NCBI GenBank assembly: GCA_036939355.1 | Contig: JALLAP010000215.1 | Span: 1 to 18,216, forward strand | Direction: 5' to 3' | DNA length: 18,216 nt | Origin: Thalassiosira profunda | Taxonomy: Eukaryota; Bacillariophyta; Thalassiosirophyceae; Thalassiosirales; Thalassiosiraceae | Shown here: positions 7,003 through 16,366 of the stretch, piece by piece | Numbering within the stretch: the first letter of the stretch is position 1 | Layout: every line of letters begins with the position of its first letter | Translations under genes and position numbers: made by a program | Notes under the pieces: generated by a model | Database searches by the model: none | What the model saw: the letters and a program-made list of their open reading frames with translations, nothing else | What the model was told of the DNA's origin: nothing

Positions 7003-9138
7003 ATGGCCGCCCCCGACGAGCGCAGCCCCAACACCTCCTCCATGGAGCGGGTCGCCCTCGAGGCCGACCACGCCGCCCGCACCGGCATGCAGTCGTTCGC
7101 GCCGTCGCCGCGGGCCTCCCCAACGGCGTCCCCCGCGCCAAGTGCGCCGCGGCCCTCGGCCGGCAACGACCTCGATGACGACTTTGGCCTGCAGGTTTAT
7201 AACGCCGTGGATAACAGCTACGCCTCCTGGGGAGAGAATGGGGAGGAGGAAGAGGGCGTCGAATCCGACTGCTCGGGCGTCATCGAAGAAAATGGGGCGC
7301 ATTCGCCCGGCGGGGTCGACCCCTACCTGAACCACGACGAGGACGAAATTGACCTGAATGACCCCGAGCTGGTCGCCTCCCAGAGAGAACAGCTGGCGGA
7401 ATTGGAGGCCGCAAAAGACCAGCCGGCCAAGGCCCAAGATTCCAGCGTAGACGACGATGCGCTCGCACAGGCGATTGCCGAGCAGGATCTCCCCCCGGGG
7501 GTCTCGGCCGCGGAACAGCAGGAGGTGATGATGCGGCTTTTGACGCAGCAATTGCGGAGGGGGGATTGGTCCAACGAGGAGGAACTGAGCCCGGCACTGG
7601 AGCAACGGTTGAGGGACTTTCAGTTCGCCCAGAGGAAGAGGAGGGAGACGTACGGAAACGAAAGGCCGTGGGGAATTTTGGGATTGTACGACCATTTGGG
7701 TGAGTGGGAGCAAGAAGTGCTTGCATTGGATTGCAGCTCCAGGGCTTGTTGTGGGGGAGTGCAATTGCCAATTTATTGGCGTCCTTTGATTGATATGTGC
7801 CATTTCTCATCTGTCGTGCAATGCTCAATGCATTTCAACAGCCGGAATCCGGCTGGACGTGGAGTGGGCCGAGGACGCGGCCTGGCGCCGCACGCACAAG
7901 GAGCCCTACCTCAGCTGGACCGACTTCCAACAAACGCGCGACAAGGGCTTCAACCGCCCCTTCTTCACCTACCTCCTCCTCGTGGTCTGCACTGCGTTCC
8001 TCATCGCGAGTTACGGAGTGAACGGGTGGCAGGTGGAGCCGCTGAGCGTCAATCCCATGATCGGCCCGAGCGCCGAGACCCTGCTGAAGATGGGGGCGAA
8101 GCAGACGTCGCTGATCGTGAACCAGGGCGAGTGGTACCGGCTGTTCAGTCCGATGGTGCTGCATGCGGGGCTGATTCACTACTTTCTGAACATGACGGCC
8201 TTGTGGTTCATCGGGAAGGCAGTCGAGCAGTGCCACGGATTTGCGGCCGCATCAATTCTTTTCATCATACCGGCGGTGGGGGGCACGATATTGAGTGCCA
8301 TCTTCCTCCCGGAGTACATCAGCGTGGGCGCGTCGGGAGGGATCTTTGGGCTGATCGGGGCGTGCGTGGCCGACATCTGCATCAATTGGAGCCTTCTATT
8401 CAGCAAACAANGGGATCTTTGGGCTGATCGGGGCGTGCGTGGCCGACATCTGCATCAATTGGAGCCTTCTATTCAGCAAACAAGTCAACGCCTCGGACAA
8501 GGGCATTCGATTTCGGCACTTGAAGGTCCTTTTGTGGCTGCTGTTCGACATCGTCATCAACTGCCTCGTGGGCCTGACGCCATTTGTGGACAATTTCACT
8601 CATCTCGGAGGAATGGTCTACGGATTTCTGTGTGGGCTGAGCACGATCGAACGCCTGTCCACTGACTTCTTCGGCATTGCCACCACCTTCTGGACGCGGC
8701 TCCGGAACGTGTTCGTTCGATTCTCAGGGCTAATTATCAGCGTTGTGCTCATCCTGATCACGACGGCAGTGCTTGTGGACATGGACAGCGGCGTGAGCCC
8801 TTGTTCGAACTGCCGGTATGTGTCGTGCGTCCCGTTCCCGCCGTGGGCTGGCGAAGACAACAAATGGTGGTACTGCGACGATTGCTCTCGGATCACGGCG
8901 GACGCGAAGCTGGACTCGAGCGGATACTACTCGCTGTCGATGACGTGTCCGGACGGGGCCATCGAGGAGATCGATTTGTCGGACCAGCTCGTNCGGATAC
9001 TACTCGCTGTCGATGACGTGTCCGGACGGGGCCATCGAGGAGATCGATTTGTCGGACCAGCTCGTGACAGATCGACAGTGGATTCGGAAGCAGCTGCCCA
9101 CCTACTGCCGGAAGTACTGTGACAATCTCTTTGCGTGA
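7003..9138 (+). CDS. Rhomboid-family intramembrane serine protease
   Basis: Exon 1 is 7003-7699 and exon 2 is 7842-9138, with a GTGAGT...CAACAG intron of 142 bp in phase 1. After removal of two 73-bp assembly duplications (8411 and 8993) the protein is 615 aa. Residues 1-232 are acidic and disordered. A TM segment (about 272-290) leads to the rhomboid core with HAGLIHYFLN (340-349), the catalytic serine in GASGG (about S397), and the catalytic His in NFTHLGG (about H462). Another TM lies near 503-520. The C-terminal domain (529-615) has CSNC, WWYCDDC and YCRKYC, probably metal-binding or disulfide-bonded. Rhomboids cleave membrane proteins within the bilayer; substrate and compartment are unknown. 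Both catalytic residues are present, so this is not an inactive iRhom. The start at 7003 is preferred over the in-frame ATG at 6919 because it begins a typical MAAP N-terminus; 6919 remains possible. Confidence 0.92.
8339..8483 (+). repeat. 72-bp perfect direct repeat around a single N (assembly join 1)
   Basis: Bases 8339-8410 and 8412-8483 are identical, separated by the N at 8411. The duplicate falls inside the rhomboid core just after GASGG and adds 73 bases, shifting the frame. Removing one copy and the N gives the continuous frame ...LLFSKQVNASDKG. This is the signature of two contig ends with an unmerged overlap. Confidence 0.97.
8921..9065 (+). repeat. 72-bp perfect direct repeat around a single N (assembly join 2)
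   Basis: Bases 8921-8992 and 8994-9065 are identical, with an N at 8993. The length is the same as at the first join. Collapsing it restores the C-terminal frame ...IDLSDQLVTDRQW and the stop at 9136-9138. Confidence 0.97.
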
Positions 9139-9229
9139 TGCGCAATTATCGAGGTCCAGCGCTTTCAAAGCACATAGAAGTATTAGGAATGCATTTATAG
9201 GAGATGAGTTCTGCCAACTGTACTTACTG

Positions 9230-10003
9230 TTATGTCAGCTGAGGTGGCGGCAGCGCAAACGATATATCTCCTATCTCATCGTCGCCGATGCCATTGATCT
9301 CGCTGCCATCTCCCTTCTGCCCAGAGTTATTGCTCATCTCAGGCAAGGCCAAGCCCGGTTGGTCGCCATGCAGCGTGTCATACCGTTGGATGTTTCGCTT
9401 TTGCCTCCTCTCCGCGAACTGGCCCCAGAATAGCCACTGGAGCGGCACCCAAAACCTCCGGACCAGTATTATGCCCAAGCCCGAAAAACAAGTACCCAAT
9501 CCCCACCCGAGGTGGCCGCTGTATTTTCCAGTGACCGCCACGAGGATGCAGAGCGACAGCGACCCAAGCATCAGCGCCATCCCTTTTCCGTGGGAGAAGT
9601 CGCACCACGGAGAGAGGCAGATTGTTTGCGTGAACGTTTGCGGGGTGCGGTGCCCTTCGGCCATGGCCAGAAACCGGCGCGTGGAGCGCTGCCGCTGGGC
9701 GTCCTGGTCGGCGCGCCGCATTCCCTCGAGTGTGTCCTTTATCCGGGCATGGGGCATTTTGCGCTGTTGGGAAAGATCGTTGCCATTTGAAAAATGATGT
9801 GCACTTGTGACGGCGCCCTCCTCTTCGTCCCCAGATGTGATATGGGAGGAGGAATGCGACGATCCGATTTGGCCCGAAGAGTGCCCGCTTGGCGAGCCCA
9901 ACACATGACTTCCGTATCGTTGGAGGTCGTCGTCGTCATCGCTGTCATATTGCTGCTCTACAGGGCTGTCGCCTGCGTACACCTGATCGTATTCACTTCC
10001 CAT
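9230..10003 (-). CDS. Unrecognised two-TM protein with acidic N-terminus
   Basis: A single-exon reading frame of 257 aa, with start ATG at 10003 (aaaaaaATGG context) and TAA at 9230-9232. Residues 1-80 are Asp/Ser/Gly-rich, including a DSDDDDD run at 20-26. Residues 83-118 are basic and helical. Two hydrophobic segments (about 142-158 and 165-182) form a hairpin with the short loop GKYSGHLGWG, followed by an aromatic amphipathic stretch (RRFWVPLQWLFWGQF). The tail is polar. No signal peptide is seen. The layout suggests a hairpin-inserted or two-pass membrane protein with both ends in the cytosol; I do not recognise the family. The stop is only 91 bp from the convergent rhomboid stop. The frame stays open upstream to 10237 but without an ATG, so an upstream exon cannot be excluded. 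Confidence 0.72.
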   Translation of the reverse strand: MGSEYDQVYAGDSPVEQQYDSDDDDDLQRYGSHVLGSPSGHSSGQIGSSHSSSHITSGDEEEGAVTSAHHFSNGNDLSQQRKMPHARIKDTLEGMRRADQDAQRQRSTRRFLAMAEGHRTPQTFTQTICLSPWCDFSHGKGMALMLGSLSLCILVAVTGKYSGHLGWGLGTCFSGLGIILVRRFWVPLQWLFWGQFAERRQKRNIQRYDTLHGDQPGLALPEMSNNSGQKGDGSEINGIGDDEIGDISFALPPPQLT

Positions 10004-10353
10004 TTTTTTGCAGTTTTGATGCTGAGCTGCAACAATTGTATTCAGGGTCGTTGCGGACAAGACGTTGCGCCCAACCGAATGTAGGTCCACGCCGGCTGCT
10101 ATTTGCAATGGATCTTTGTCTTTGTCTTTGGTGGATTGGGATGAGGCGAGGGAGGTGATCTTGGTCTCTGCCCCCCTGCAGCCCCCTCGCCACTGGCTCC
10201 CAGCCAACGCCGAATTGCAAATAACGCCTCGGGTCAATTATCAGACGATCCCACTGATATTGGGGGGACCGATCTCCACAGTGTCAGTGTTAGCACCGCC
10301 GCCGCCAACCCACGTTGCTTTGCGGTTTGCGCTTTGCGCTTTGGTCTTTCTGC
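10004..10353. promoter_or_regulatory. Divergent intergenic region between the two-TM and JmjC genes
   Basis: This 350-bp stretch separates two divergent start codons and probably holds both promoters and 5' leaders. Just before the JmjC ATG there is a short tandem motif (10319-10344, three copies of about tttgcg plus one base). No TATA box is evident. It might hide an upstream exon of either gene. Confidence 0.4.
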
Positions 10354-11708
10354 ATGGGGCGAATCTCTAAGCCTCAGCGTGTTGAAAGAGACTACTACAA
10401 GGTATGTTGTTATTTGCATGCGTGGCTTGCGAGATCGTTGTTATCTTACCATTTTCGTGCATTCTCAAAGACGCACGTGCGAGATGTCGGAAGCCATCTC
10501 CGTTCGCTGAACATTCTCCCAGGGTGTTTCCAGATCAAAGAGAAAGCGGCGCAACAAATGATGATGTTTCTGAATACGAAGGAGGGGACATGTGTAACTC
10601 ATTTCGACCGCGACTCTTCAGCACTCTACGTCGTGGCCGGTTTGAAGACGGTAATGGTCGCGCCGCCTATGCCTGAGCAGGATCGCCCTCCCGATGGCCT
10701 TCTCCACGACATCGACCCCTTCTCGAGAGATTGGAAGCGCCACGGAAAGCAGCAAGATGGGAGCGTCATGAAATGGGGCCGCATTGACTTGGCTCCAGGC
10801 GATGGTGCGTATTCTATTCTGTCGTTGCCTTTGCTTTCTAATGACGAGTGCCAAACTCAACGTTGCACAATTCAGTCCTTTATATTCCTAAATTCTGGCT
10901 ACATTGCGTCCGGAGCGTTGGCTCTCCCCATACCGTTGCCTTTTCCTTCCAAGTGGAGCAGTCAACGACTGGAGATGCAGCCTCGAAGGTGTGGGAACCC
11001 TCGCCGGTTCTGCCGATAGCGCCAACCGTTGTTCGCCAGAGGGCGCCCGCAGAGGACGAGATGCCAACATCTGCAACATCGCTTGTTGCACTTCCTCGGC
11101 CGTCCTCCCGTCCTCAACGGAAGGTGCACAAATGTGGCGTTTGCGAAAAGCCCGGCTTCAATGAAGAGGAGATGGTAAGTCTGCTTCTCGTTCCTTCTTC
11201 TTTTGTCGCTGTTTTGGAGGTACCTTTTACTCAACACATTTGCATTGCAACTTCTCGCAGTGGATCCTCAGTTATGATCGTCAGTACTCTCTACCGCCAG
11301 GAGTACCCAGTTACTGCCCTGTTTCCGTCCCAAAGCATTTGGTTTGTCTGCGTTGTTGCCCCAGAGCCAAGGGAGGCGAAAAGAAATGGGTTGCGCCGAG
11401 CGAGAAGATTCAGTATCCGCATGGCATGGCCCCCATCCTTTCGGTCGAGGAGTTTTGCAAACAGAGCAACGTTGAACGCAGGCACTTCCGTCGGTACTAT
11501 TACCTAACGGGGTCGAAGGTGAGTGCAGGGCTGTGTAGTTTCAGTTGTAGTTGCAGCGGCGCACATCGAAGTCATTTTTGTTTGGTTGCTTGCTACCCAG
11601 GACGATTACACAACCACGTTCCTCAACGACGGGGAGGCGCAGCACGATCGTCTTGAGCGGGAGGCAATCCAGATCAAATGCGAGTCTGCCGTCAAGACGG
11701 AAGAATGA
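10354..11708 (+). CDS. JmjC-domain Fe(II)/2-oxoglutarate dioxygenase with zinc-binding tail
   Basis: Five predicted exons: 10354-10401, 10471-10804, 10876-11174, 11261-11518 and 11601-11708; 348 aa. The JmjC core spans about 20-150. It has the Fe-binding HFD (H60, D62), the 2-oxoglutarate lysine in GLKT (K75), and the distal iron His in GDVLYIPKFWLHCV (H137). That last motif is created precisely by joining exons 2 and 3, which strongly supports the splice. Family enzymes hydroxylate or demethylate proteins, often histones; the substrate here is unknown. A Pro/Ala/Ser linker leads to CGVC (214-217) and CLRCC (256-260), a likely zinc site spanning the exon 3-4 junction. No PHD or JmjN domain is seen. 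Intron 1 is the least certain. It uses an AAG acceptor and is a multiple of three with no stop, so it could be retained, or end at 10533 instead. Confidence 0.87.
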
Positions 11709-11837
11709 ACACGTTCGTCGTTCCCCTGAATTCCGGACCTTTGACGACGTTCACGCTTTGAGGGTCATAGCAATGCTGTTTTATTTTGAGTTAGACTAGG
11801 TATTGGAGCGGAGCGCCAGCTGATCCGTAATTGGCTG
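11709..11837. other. Convergent 3' gap between the JmjC and exonuclease genes
   Basis: Only 129 bp separate the two stop codons. Both 3' UTRs must be very short or overlap. No clear polyadenylation signal is recognised. Confidence 0.4.
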
Positions 11838-13812
11838 TTATGTGGTACGCCTGCAAATCTCTGCCACCAGGACCAGCAATACTGCAGCATCCAAGCCGGC
11901 GTATTCCAATTGACTTGCAGTAAGAGGGCGCCGCGCCCAGTTCGAGCATTGTTCCGCCTTCGACAGCTCCCACGCAGTCTCCGCCGCTCCCAAGAAGTAG
12001 GCCGCTGACGCCTTTAATCCGGGCAACGATGTTGCACTGCCGCCGGCACCTGACATTTTGTGCGCTGCAAGCAACTGCAGATCCCAAAGCCGCAGGGAAG
12101 ATGCTTGAATGTCTTCCTCGATGTAAGACGAAATCATATGGAGGTCGTGCCGATGAGCGAAGCCCAGGAGGTGGGCATTGCTCTCGAGGAACAGCCAACG
12201 AAGGAAATCGCAAGTCGAGGTTGCATAAATTGCATCGGCAGGATCCGGATGCAAGTCCACAACCCACGCAAGAGGCACGCCCTCCTCCAGCACGCTTACT
12301 TGTATTGTCGCTAGCGCAGTCCTTCCGTTCTCCGACCGGAACTCCGAATCGAATGCCACCATTCTCTCGAAACTGATCTCGTCTGTATCCAGCGTCTGAT
12401 CTGATCCATTCAGTGCAATGTTGAGCTTCGACCGGAGGCTTTGCAAGCCGTCGGAGGAATCCACCCACGTCGGAGGATGCGGAAGAGACAAATGTCTCTT
12501 CTCTCCATCGATCCTCGCAGGTGGCGCTTTCATTAGCACCGTCCAAGATGGCGCGCTGCCCCCTTCGCTGATCGACGCCTGCAGCGAGTCTAGAGTCGCA
12601 TGATAAGCTGGAAGCGCAGGAAGCTTCGCCTTTGGCTGCCTGGCCACTGAATTTCTTTCTTTTTGGCCAGACAGTAAATGCTGCTCTATCGATCCCGTTG
12701 TTGATTGAATTGCTCTGGCCCGGGGCATCTCCCGCATTTGCAAGTATACGTTTGACCAACGTTGCATGCCTATCCCCGCTCCCGCAGAACACAGCGGCTT
12801 CCGACAATACTGCTTTGAAGTCGATTGGAGACTGTGGTGTATCATCACCAGATGAATCTACCATCGATTCGAGGCGTGACGCACATTCGACGACCCATTT
12901 GCTCCGAACCTTTTTCGCTTCCATAAATTCCACGACGTCGAGCAACCACGAGGAGAGGCCCCGCGCATCGCCCGCCTTCAAAGCCGTGTGCACGCTCTCC
13001 CAGTATTGCTCCAACTGCATTCGCTCGTCCTCCGTTATTATGGCCGGTTCTGGTTGCGTCTTTGTCGCCTTCCCCTCCTTCGCCTTTCTCCGGGAGTTAT
13101 ATGCTTGCGGATTGTTCCTCGCAAAATTGCCCCTCCGGGATTCCTTGGTGGTGGGATTGACCACTCCGTCCTCTACCACATCCTCTTCCGTCAGAGGTCG
13201 GCCCAAGAATCGTAGGTCGAGGTCGCCGTACACGCAGCCATCCGGGTGCGATTTGTGATAGTCAACCCACCCGTCGAGACCCCCGCCACCGGGGTTGCTT
13301 TCGCTCCATTCTCGCTGCTGAACAATCTCCACTTCCTGGATCTTATCCACGACCTCCTTCCCAAAGTGCGTGCGCGCAATGCTGTACACGCTCTGGCCCT
13401 TGTTGTTCACGATCAAGACGTTGGCGCCTCTGTTCAGCAGGAGGTGCACCACGTCCTCTCTGCTGCGGGTGCACGCAAAAAAGATGGGGCTCTTGCCGTA
13501 GTTGTGGCTCCGCGTTGCAATGGCATTGATATGACATCCTCGCTCCAACAGTAGCTCGACGTTGGAGATGGCTCCCGTCCAGCAGGCCATGTGGAGCGGC
13601 CCTCGTCCATCATAGGATGTGTCGTCGAGGTCGGCCAGCGTCAGCGACGGATGGTCGGCGATGAAGGCGGGGAGGACGTTTGGATCCTTCGCGCCGGCCG
13701 CCTTGCGCAGGTGCTTGGGGAGGTTCGAGGGCGGCGTGGGCGGCGGAGCGGCAGTCGAGGGCCGGGGGTGGGCGCTCCTCGTGGTGGCGGCCGGGGGCGA
13801 CGGAGGCTTCAT
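11838..13812 (-). CDS. Ankyrin-repeat / DnaQ-like 3'-5' exonuclease fusion
   Basis: Predicted exons on the minus strand are 13812-12750 and 12646-11838, giving 623 aa. The N-terminus is Pro/Ala-rich (1-30). Ankyrin repeats lie at about 68-150 (GRGPLHMACWTGAISNVELLL, then SPIFFACTRSREDVVHLLL). A charged middle region follows. The C-terminal half is a DEDDy exonuclease domain: Exo I in VAFDSEFR (D454, E456), Exo II in GFAHRHDL (D522), and Exo III in YAGLD (Y603, D607). This resembles the WRN-exonuclease/EXD3/MUT-7 group, which trims RNA or DNA 3' ends; ankyrin repeats would recruit partners. The two halves lie in different frames. A 103-bp intron (GTATAC...TTCAG) is my best join, but a 1-bp assembly error is possible because both frames stay open across it. 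The start at 13812 gives a divergent 109-bp spacing to the acyltransferase gene. Confidence 0.83.
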
Positions 13813-13921
13813 CCTCTGTGAGCTCGATGAGGGCAGGGAGCAGGGCGAGGGGCGAGAAGAAGACTTGCAAAAAACGCAGTTAGAGTTAGTGCGCAGCACG
13901 GTGCACCTGCCTGTTGCAACA
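13813..13921. promoter_or_regulatory. 109-bp divergent promoter region
   Basis: This is the whole interval between the start codons of the exonuclease (-) and acyltransferase (+) genes. It must carry both 5' leaders and promoter activity. It is G-rich near 13840-13860 and followed by an A-run (gcaaaaaacgc). No TATA box is seen. Confidence 0.45.
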
Positions 13922-16366
13922 ATGGAGCCGCCGGGCGTGCGCGGCTCGGAAGCCCGGGCCGACCAACCCCCACAACCGGCGCCCTCGGGGGAGGACGGCG
14001 ATGGCGCATCCGCCCATTCCTCCTCCCCGCGAGCCGACCAACACCCCCCACATCATGATGTGTCCCCGGTGAAGGACGACGGTGCATCCGCCCAATCCGC
14101 CCATTCCCCCTCCCCGCGCAAGCACAAAAAGCCCGATGTCAGGCCTCACCTCCCCGTCCTAATCGTACCGGGCTTCATGTCGAGCGGCCTCGAGATCCGG
14201 AAATCGATGCACGAGCCCTGGATTGGCAAGCGATTGTGGATCAATTTGGTGTCGCTCGGGATGGGCGGGCATTTTGACGACGACGATGCCAAGAGGAGCA
14301 AACAGAGAGCAGATGCCAGCAGCGACCGAAGAGGGGACGAGGAAAGTGCCGAGTACCCAGCCGATGAAGAGGAGGAGGACGCCCACCTCGCCCGGCACAA
14401 GAAGAAATTCCTCTCCCACCTCAGCTTGACGGACGACATGGTGTCGGAGCATCCCGAAATCGAAGTGAGAGCGATGGAGGGGTTGGCCGGGGTCGATTAC
14501 CTCATGCCGGGGGCGTTCACCAACCACGCCTCCTACGTGTTTGGTCCGGTCATTCGGGCGTTGAAAAAAGTGGGCTACGAAGAGGGGAAGAACCTCGCGG
14601 GGGCGCCGTACGATTGGCGTCTGCCCCCGATGGAGCTGGAGCGGAGAGATGAATACTTTACCAAAACGATGAAGATGGTCGAGGAATTGTACGCGGCGAA
14701 CGGGATGCCGGTGGTGTTGCTGTGCCATTCGCTTGGATGCAAGGTGGGACATTACCTTCTGGACTTTGCGCACGCGAGGGATCCGGGCTGGTGCGACAAG
14801 TACATACACACATACATGCCGGTGGGAGCGCCGCATCTCGGTGCCCCCAAATCGCTGAGGGGATTGATGACGGGCGATACGATGGGTCTTCCATTTTTAT
14901 CGGACAGGGAAGCAATTTCGATGGCACGCAGTTTTGGGAGCATCCTGTGGCTGATCCCGACTAAGCTCCCGTACTTTGCTCCATCAACTGCCTTCGTTCG
15001 ACGCGAAGGGGCATTTCAGATCACAATTCGGTCAACAATTGATGTTGGGCCGCTGTTGGTAAATCGGTTGGAGAAAGACAAGCCTGAAAAGCTGGAGCTG
15101 ATGGTGAAATACGGAACGGAGGTCCTGTCGACGGGGTTCTCGGCGGTGGAGGAGGGCGACAAGGTCACATTCGAGGGCACGTTTACGTTCAGCACTGGCC
15201 CCGACGGACCGTTCGCCAAACGCTGCTGCGGCTGCTGTTGCGGATGCTGCGTTTTGCGTTGCGCCTGCTGCCCTTGCTGCAGCGACAACACGCTGATCCT
15301 GTCGCTGGGCGAGCCCGGACTCAACGTGGCCAAAAAATCGAAGAAAGGGGCCCGCATGCGGCGGAGGGTGTATTCCGAGAGCGACCGGCTCGTTTGGCTG
15401 AAGGTCGTCACGTGCTGGTACCTGATCAAATGGGTCCTAGTGTTGGTCGGCACCTTCCTCTACTATGCCACTTTCCGTTTCTGGGTTTTGTTTGGAGACT
15501 GCATCAATAGGAAGAGCAATCGCTCGACTTGGTTGGCGTGCAGCGAGCCCATTCCAATGGCGGAGTTTGTCGGAGACTCCAATGGGCAAGATGTCGAGAT
15601 AGAGCTGAGAGGCGATTGGCAGAAATTGCGCTGCCGACGCAAAGAGATGGACATCGTTCCCACCATCACTGCCAACATTCGTTGGATTTCGCCGGACGGG
15701 GTTGTGAATAACTCGACGGGAACCCAGCTGGCCGAGCCGTTGGAGAGTAGATGTCGCCGCATAGGAACACTGACGAGCGTGCAGGACAGCATGAGTTGGG
15801 ACTACGATGAGTCCTCGGGGTATGGTCTGCTGCGAAAGGAGGAGAACGAAGCGGCAATATCCACAGTCTCAAAGGTGTACGACGCGGATCCTTTGCATCC
15901 GCGAATGCACACCGATCCGCCTCCCGTGAAGAATATCCGAGCCATCTACGGGGTTAACGTCCCCACCGAAATTGGAGCCGTCTACAAACGCTGGAAGTCA
16001 GTTGCGGAAAGGGGCCGCGAGGTGAAGAATTTGTACAAGCTGGACCGCCACGCCAAGCTTGACGAAATCGATGGGTACGAGCTGGATGATTGCATCGTGA
16101 TGGAAACGAAAGACACGCCGCAATTGATCGATGGTCCGAGCAAGTTCAAGTCGTCGGCTATTGCGAAAGAAGGAAAGCGGTGTTCCGGCGACGGATCTGT
16201 GCCTTATTGGAGTTTGCAATTCTGCAGAACCTGGTCGAGGACGTGCAACGTGGAGATATCGGAGATTGAGGGCGCGGAACACCGGGCCATTTTGGCGGAT
16301 TCTCGCTTTCACAAGATTTTGATCGGATACGTCACGGCGGAAGAAGTGGCCAGCGAGCGGGTCTAA
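13922..16366 (+). CDS. LCAT/PDAT-family acyltransferase-like alpha/beta hydrolase with large insertion
   Basis: Intronless, 814 aa. A Pro/Ser/His-rich N-terminus (1-75) precedes the lipase start LPVLIVPGFMSSGLE (78-91). APYDWRLPP (228-236) and the nucleophile elbow CHSLG (S270) follow. GAPHLGAPKSLRG (302-314) is also typical of lecithin:cholesterol and phospholipid:diacylglycerol acyltransferases. The C-terminal triad residues are GDGSVPYWSLQ (D757) and GAEHRAIL (H787). The family moves acyl chains between phospholipid and sterol or diacylglycerol, or acts as a phospholipase. Between about 375 and 665 lies an unusual insertion. It contains a run of cysteines (CCGCCCGCC...CCPCC, 435-453), a basic stretch, and a hydrophobic TM-like region (491-524). 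The cysteines could be palmitoylated. An acidic/basic segment (116-162) interrupts the N-terminal domain. No signal peptide is seen. The start at 13922 is the first ATG clear of the divergent gene. Confidence 0.92.
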   Translation: MEPPGVRGSEARADQPPQPAPSGEDGDGASAHSSSPRADQHPPHHDVSPVKDDGASAQSAHSPSPRKHKKPDVRPHLPVLIVPGFMSSGLEIRKSMHEPWIGKRLWINLVSLGMGGHFDDDDAKRSKQRADASSDRRGDEESAEYPADEEEEDAHLARHKKKFLSHLSLTDDMVSEHPEIEVRAMEGLAGVDYLMPGAFTNHASYVFGPVIRALKKVGYEEGKNLAGAPYDWRLPPMELERRDEYFTKTMKMVEELYAANGMPVVLLCHSLGCKVGHYLLDFAHARDPGWCDKYIHTYMPVGAPHLGAPKSLRGLMTGDTMGLPFLSDREAISMARSFGSILWLIPTKLPYFAPSTAFVRREGAFQITIRSTIDVGPLLVNRLEKDKPEKLELMVKYGTEVLSTGFSAVEEGDKVTFEGTFTFSTGPDGPFAKRCCGCCCGCCVLRCACCPCCSDNTLILSLGEPGLNVAKKSKKGARMRRRVYSESDRLVWLKVVTCWYLIKWVLVLVGTFLYYATFRFWVLFGDCINRKSNRSTWLACSEPIPMAEFVGDSNGQDVEIELRGDWQKLRCRRKEMDIVPTITANIRWISPDGVVNNSTGTQLAEPLESRCRRIGTLTSVQDSMSWDYDESSGYGLLRKEENEAAISTVSKVYDADPLHPRMHTDPPPVKNIRAIYGVNVPTEIGAVYKRWKSVAERGREVKNLYKLDRHAKLDEIDGYELDDCIVMETKDTPQLIDGPSKFKSSAIAKEGKRCSGDGSVPYWSLQFCRTWSRTCNVEISEIEGAEHRAILADSRFHKILIGYVTAEEVASERV

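Noticed and set aside
7142..7828. Several Pro/Arg-rich minus-strand frames opposite rhomboid exon 1
   Set aside because: They arise from high GC content and lack domains.
8439..9122. Separate second rhomboid-like gene after the N at 8411
   Set aside because: It is the same gene continued. The apparent split comes from the duplicated 72 bp.
13619..13921. In-frame upstream extension of the acyltransferase gene
   Set aside because: The extension starts at GTG and lies wholly over the antisense ankyrin exon. The ATG at 13922 is the first credible start.
14159..14836. Minus-strand frame of 225 codons opposite the acyltransferase
   Set aside because: It is a shadow of a well-supported gene and has no domain.
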